From assembly GCA_028288595.1 (NCBI GenBank), contig JAQBNK010000038.1:23316-87315 (forward strand): DNA of 64,000 nt. Direction: 5' to 3'. The notes beneath the pieces were generated by a model. The model saw only the letters and a program-made list of their open reading frames with translations. It had not been told where the DNA came from and searched no databases. Below are positions 61,100 to 64,000 of the stretch, one piece after another. Position 1 is the first letter of the stretch. Each line of letters begins with the position of its first letter. This DNA is from Chitinophagaceae bacterium. GTDB lineage: Bacteria; Bacteroidota; Bacteroidia; Chitinophagales; Chitinophagaceae. A program made the position numbers and the translations under genes.

Positions 61100-61429
61100 A
61101 ACATGCATTTGTAATGTTAAGAGGAGCGGGAGGGGAAATGGTTGGAAAGAAATGGGGTTTTTATTAATCACAGCGGAAATACAAATTAGCAAATTCGGTA
61201 ATTAGCCAATTAGCAAATGAAATACAGAAACCGCAGAGTACACGGAGGGCCACAGAGGAAATACAAATTACGCTCCGCTCATCCCTCCCAAAAAACCTCT
61301 TATCGAAATATTGATCCTCGTTTTTTCCTTATACGAGAAAGATCGTAAGTTAGTTTTTAGTCAATGGGGATAAAGATGAAGCAACAATTCCTTGTTTCCT
61401 GTGACTATATAGTAACCCACACTAACTGA
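61100..61429. repeat. Gene-free gap with composite-type repeats
   Basis: Between the divergent TlpA-like and receptor genes: TTAATCACAGCGGAAATACA and AATTAGCAAATTCGGTAATT (61162-61203), AACCGCAGAGTACACGGAGGG with CCACAGAGGAAATACAAATT (61228-61269), then about 150 bp of A/T-rich DNA that should contain the receptor promoter. I could not pick a convincing -7/-33 pair. No gene is visible. Confidence 0.65.
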
Positions 61430-63844
61430 ATGTATATGCGATCAATGAGGCCATGCTTTTATCAATGTATTTTCTTTTTGCTAAATTCATTCACATCCAA
61501 TGGCCAGGACAAACAGGGTAAACTTACCGGCACAGTTTCAGACAGCACAAAAAAGCCACTGCCTTATGCAACGGTAAGTCTCTACCGGGCAGGGCAATTA
61601 ACTGAGCCAATAAAAAGAACTTATACCAATACGAAAGGAAATTTTCAGCTTACAGCAGACACCGGGAAATACCAGCTTATTATTTCTCATACCGGTTTCG
61701 GGGAAGCCAACACGCCTGTCCATATTAAAAGCGGTGATAATGAAATTGCAGGGCTGGTACTTACTGCTTCAATCCATTCACTTCAAAATATTACCGTCAC
61801 GGCAAGAAAAGCTTTGATAGAACAATCTGATGATAAGCTGATTTATAATGTAGAGAATGATCCTGCAGCAAAATCAGAATCGGCATCAGACATATTACGC
61901 AAGACTCCGCTGGTGATGGTAGACGGCGAGGGCAATGTACAGGTGAACGGGCAAAGCAATTTCAAAATATTATTGAACGGACGGGAGACTTCTATGTTTG
62001 CGATGAACCTGAAAGATGCACTGAAGAATTTTCCGGGTGCGGTGATCAGCAAAATAGAAGTGATCACTTCTCCTTCTGCCAAATACGATGCAGAAGGTGT
62101 GGGCGGAGTGATCAATATCATCACTAAAAAGAAAGTGATCGGGTATAACGGTTACCTGAGTTCTTATTACAGCACCAACACTGATTTCAGTGAAAGCGCC
62201 ACATTGAATTTAAAATCCGGCAAACTTGGTATAACCGGTTATGTAAGCACAAGTGGGTCCGGGGATATTACCAGCAGGAGTACAAGCGAAACAACACCGG
62301 TGGGTGCGGCGATATTTTCTAAAAGAACATTAACGGGTGAACGCACCGCGAGAAATCTCGGCGGGTTTGGCAATGTTGAAGTGAGCTACGAGATTGATAG
62401 TTTGAATACCCTCGCCACTTATGTAAATTTTTGGCGCTTTAAGCAGAACAGTACATTACAACAAACCGTGATAACAGAACATGGGGCACAGCCATTTGAA
62501 ACAGGTTATTATACACAAGGTAACAGGTCTGAAAATGCTAACACCGGTATTGGCGCCGACTTCATTCGCAAATACAAAAGCAACCCGGAAAAAGAACTGG
62601 ACTTTCGCTTTAACGGGCAGTCCAGTAAAAACAACGGCTTCAATAACAGCTTGCAGGATAACCCGGCAAGTGACAGGTATGTATCGAACACCAGCGAGGC
62701 AAAGAACCATGAATATACTTTTGCGATCGATTTTATACAGCCATTACAAGCAAAGCGAAAAATAGAGACGGGCACGAAAGCAATTCTTAGAAATGCTTCT
62801 TCTGATTTCAAAAGCCTGGTGAAATATAATACTGCGGATAATTATAAACTAAATCCTTCCAACACTGATGTCTTTAATTATCACCAGGAAGTTTACAGTG
62901 CTTATGCGTCTTATAATTTTTACCTGGGGAAATATAATATCAGATCAGGGTTGCGTCTGGAACATACAGATATCAGTGGTGACTTTATCACTTCTAAAAC
63001 AATTGTTTCGCAGCACTATACTGACCTTATTCCGAATGTTGTGATCACGAGAAGATTCAGTAGTCTTTATACACTTACTGCTTCCTATAACCTCAGATTA
63101 CAGCGTCCCTATATTACCAACCTCAACCCGTTTGTAAACAATACAGATTCGCTGAATATTTCTTACGGCAACCCTAACCTCGGTCCGCAGACATTACATT
63201 CTGTGTCTGTTCAGAATCGTTTTACAAAAGGAAAACTATTCGCGGCTGTTTCACTTAACGGGAGTTATACCAATAGTATGATCGTGCAGTATGCGGCTTT
63301 TAATAAAAACAGCGGCGTTACCAGTTATACGAGTGCAAATGCGGGCAAAGAATACCAGGCGAGCATTGGATTAAATTTAAATACACCGCTGAATGATAAA
63401 TTAACTGTGGGTTTATATTCACTGCTACGATATAATGATATTGAAAATAAATTCAACTTACTGCAACACCGTAAGGGTTTGTCGGGATCTGCTTTCGGAA
63501 ACTTCTATTATAAAGTAGTAGGGAACTTTACCATTAGCGGCAGCGGGGGTGTAAACCGCAGTCCGTATGCGTTGGTGAACACGCCCAATACGCAAGCGTT
63601 CTACCAGGTGAACTTTGGCTACAAATTCTTCCATGAAAAATTATCGGCCACGATAAACGTGAATAATTTCCACAAACAATTTGTCAATTACCGTTCAGTA
63701 ACAGAAGATCCCAATTTCAGAATTGTCTCATCTACTATTAGTCCGTACCGGGTAATATATTTCGGTGTCACCTACAACTTTGGAAAACTAAAAGAAAATG
63801 TTTCTAAGAAGAAAGGAGTGAGCAATGATGACCTGGTGCAGTGA
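61430..63844 (+). CDS. TonB-dependent receptor-like outer-membrane protein
   Basis: The product has up to 804 residues. A signal peptide ends near SNGQ; starts at 61430, 61442 or 61445 are all possible. Next come a CarboxypepD_reg-like domain (about 30-120; GTVSDSTKKPLPYATVSLYR), a plug domain (about 130-225; SASDILRKTPLVMVDGEGNV, VITSPSAKYDAEGVGGVINI) and a barrel of the outer-membrane beta-barrel family 3 type ending in VIYFGVTYNFGKLKENVSKK. It lacks the SusC linker and has no SusD partner. The ligand is unknown; such receptors often carry peptides or siderophores. Confidence 0.9.
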   Translation: MYMRSMRPCFYQCIFFLLNSFTSNGQDKQGKLTGTVSDSTKKPLPYATVSLYRAGQLTEPIKRTYTNTKGNFQLTADTGKYQLIISHTGFGEANTPVHIKSGDNEIAGLVLTASIHSLQNITVTARKALIEQSDDKLIYNVENDPAAKSESASDILRKTPLVMVDGEGNVQVNGQSNFKILLNGRETSMFAMNLKDALKNFPGAVISKIEVITSPSAKYDAEGVGGVINIITKKKVIGYNGYLSSYYSTNTDFSESATLNLKSGKLGITGYVSTSGSGDITSRSTSETTPVGAAIFSKRTLTGERTARNLGGFGNVEVSYEIDSLNTLATYVNFWRFKQNSTLQQTVITEHGAQPFETGYYTQGNRSENANTGIGADFIRKYKSNPEKELDFRFNGQSSKNNGFNNSLQDNPASDRYVSNTSEAKNHEYTFAIDFIQPLQAKRKIETGTKAILRNASSDFKSLVKYNTADNYKLNPSNTDVFNYHQEVYSAYASYNFYLGKYNIRSGLRLEHTDISGDFITSKTIVSQHYTDLIPNVVITRRFSSLYTLTASYNLRLQRPYITNLNPFVNNTDSLNISYGNPNLGPQTLHSVSVQNRFTKGKLFAAVSLNGSYTNSMIVQYAAFNKNSGVTSYTSANAGKEYQASIGLNLNTPLNDKLTVGLYSLLRYNDIENKFNLLQHRKGLSGSAFGNFYYKVVGNFTISGSGGVNRSPYALVNTPNTQAFYQVNFGYKFFHEKLSATINVNNFHKQFVNYRSVTEDPNFRIVSSTISPYRVIYFGVTYNFGKLKENVSKKKGVSNDDLVQ

Positions 63845-64000
63845 TGAGTAATCAGTAAAGAAAATGAGAAAATACAAATGCAATGGGGTAGTTATGCACA
63901 ACTAAAATTTATGAAATGAGAAAACGAAAATAGCAAGTTACCTTCGTCGACATCACTCATAACTCATCACTCATCACTCATCACTCATCACTCATCACTC
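63845..64000. repeat. ACTCATC heptamer array at the window edge
   Basis: After the receptor gene, GATGAGTAATCAG-like DNA (63842-63860) is followed by five perfect ACTCATC units (63962-63996) and a partial sixth that runs off the window. An imperfect unit precedes them at 63953-63959. The left copy is roughly complementary to the array (GATGAGT / ACTCATC), so a hairpin is possible. Confidence 0.85.

Overview
The window looks like chromosomal DNA from a Bacteroidota bacterium, most likely family Chitinophagaceae. The supporting signs are a SusC/SusD pair, the gliding lipoprotein GldH, LytTR and LytS signalling proteins, CRTAC1/UnbV-type lipoproteins, near absence of Shine-Dalgarno sequences, a TTTG-N19-TAnnTTT(G) type promoter before arsR, and AT-rich intergenic DNA full of short degenerate repeats. 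I saw no rRNA, tRNA, CRISPR array, transposase or phage gene. Genus-level identity cannot be settled by reading.

Layout. 1-16.9 kb: a PBP4-type carboxypeptidase, an M13 metallopeptidase and a phosphoesterase/beta-propeller fusion. Next comes a minus-strand envelope-stress operon (LiaF-like membrane protein, DUF4288 protein, LytS kinase, LytTR regulator), a tiny DUF3606 gene, an NTF2-like protein, an M48-like peptidase, a TPR protein, a ThuA protein with a remnant of a VOC-fold gene behind it, an MlaE-MlaF-MlaD lipid transporter and an arginase-family protein with an altered metal site. 17-20.4 kb: a lone BatD-like protein and an RprXY-like two-component pair. 20.5-39.8 kb: a long, mostly minus-strand block with GH37 trehalase, an outer-membrane protein, a vanadium haloperoxidase homologue, a GH65 glycosidase, two large tandem CRTAC1/UnbV lipoproteins and SusD/SusC. 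A palindromic LacI-type operator lies behind susC. Together this reads as an alpha-glucoside utilisation locus.

39.9-50 kb holds housekeeping genes: gldH, yicC, a NrtR/Nudix-like regulator divergent from ligA, eno preceded by exactly twelve copies of a 7-bp repeat, a DivIC/FtsB protein, nth, an outer-membrane barrel gene broken by one in-frame amber codon, and korA without korB. 50.4-53.1 kb has a Bax-inhibitor-1 protein and a small arsenic cluster (arsR, an unannotated 29-residue peptide with 8 cysteines, arsN1-like acetyltransferase, arsC). The arsR promoter has two identical-consensus palindromes, one lying over the -7 element, with a hairpin between them. 53.2-64 kb carries a dienelactone hydrolase lipoprotein, small exported or membrane proteins (one frameshifted), a DUF1223 lipoprotein, two DUF2382 stress proteins, a TlpA-like thioredoxin with a truncated paralogue, and a TonB-dependent receptor.

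The most unusual large-scale signal is in the intergenic DNA. Several families of degenerate 7-10 bp repeats fill gaps, often as complementary arms. From 50 to 61 kb a composite element recurs: a GGGAGC-type hairpin with T-tract, then TTTAACCRCAGAGGAATACA, then TTAGCAAATT-type repeats. Some of these repeats run into the ends of coding sequences. The best candidate for something undescribed is the cysteine-rich peptide of the arsenic cluster.
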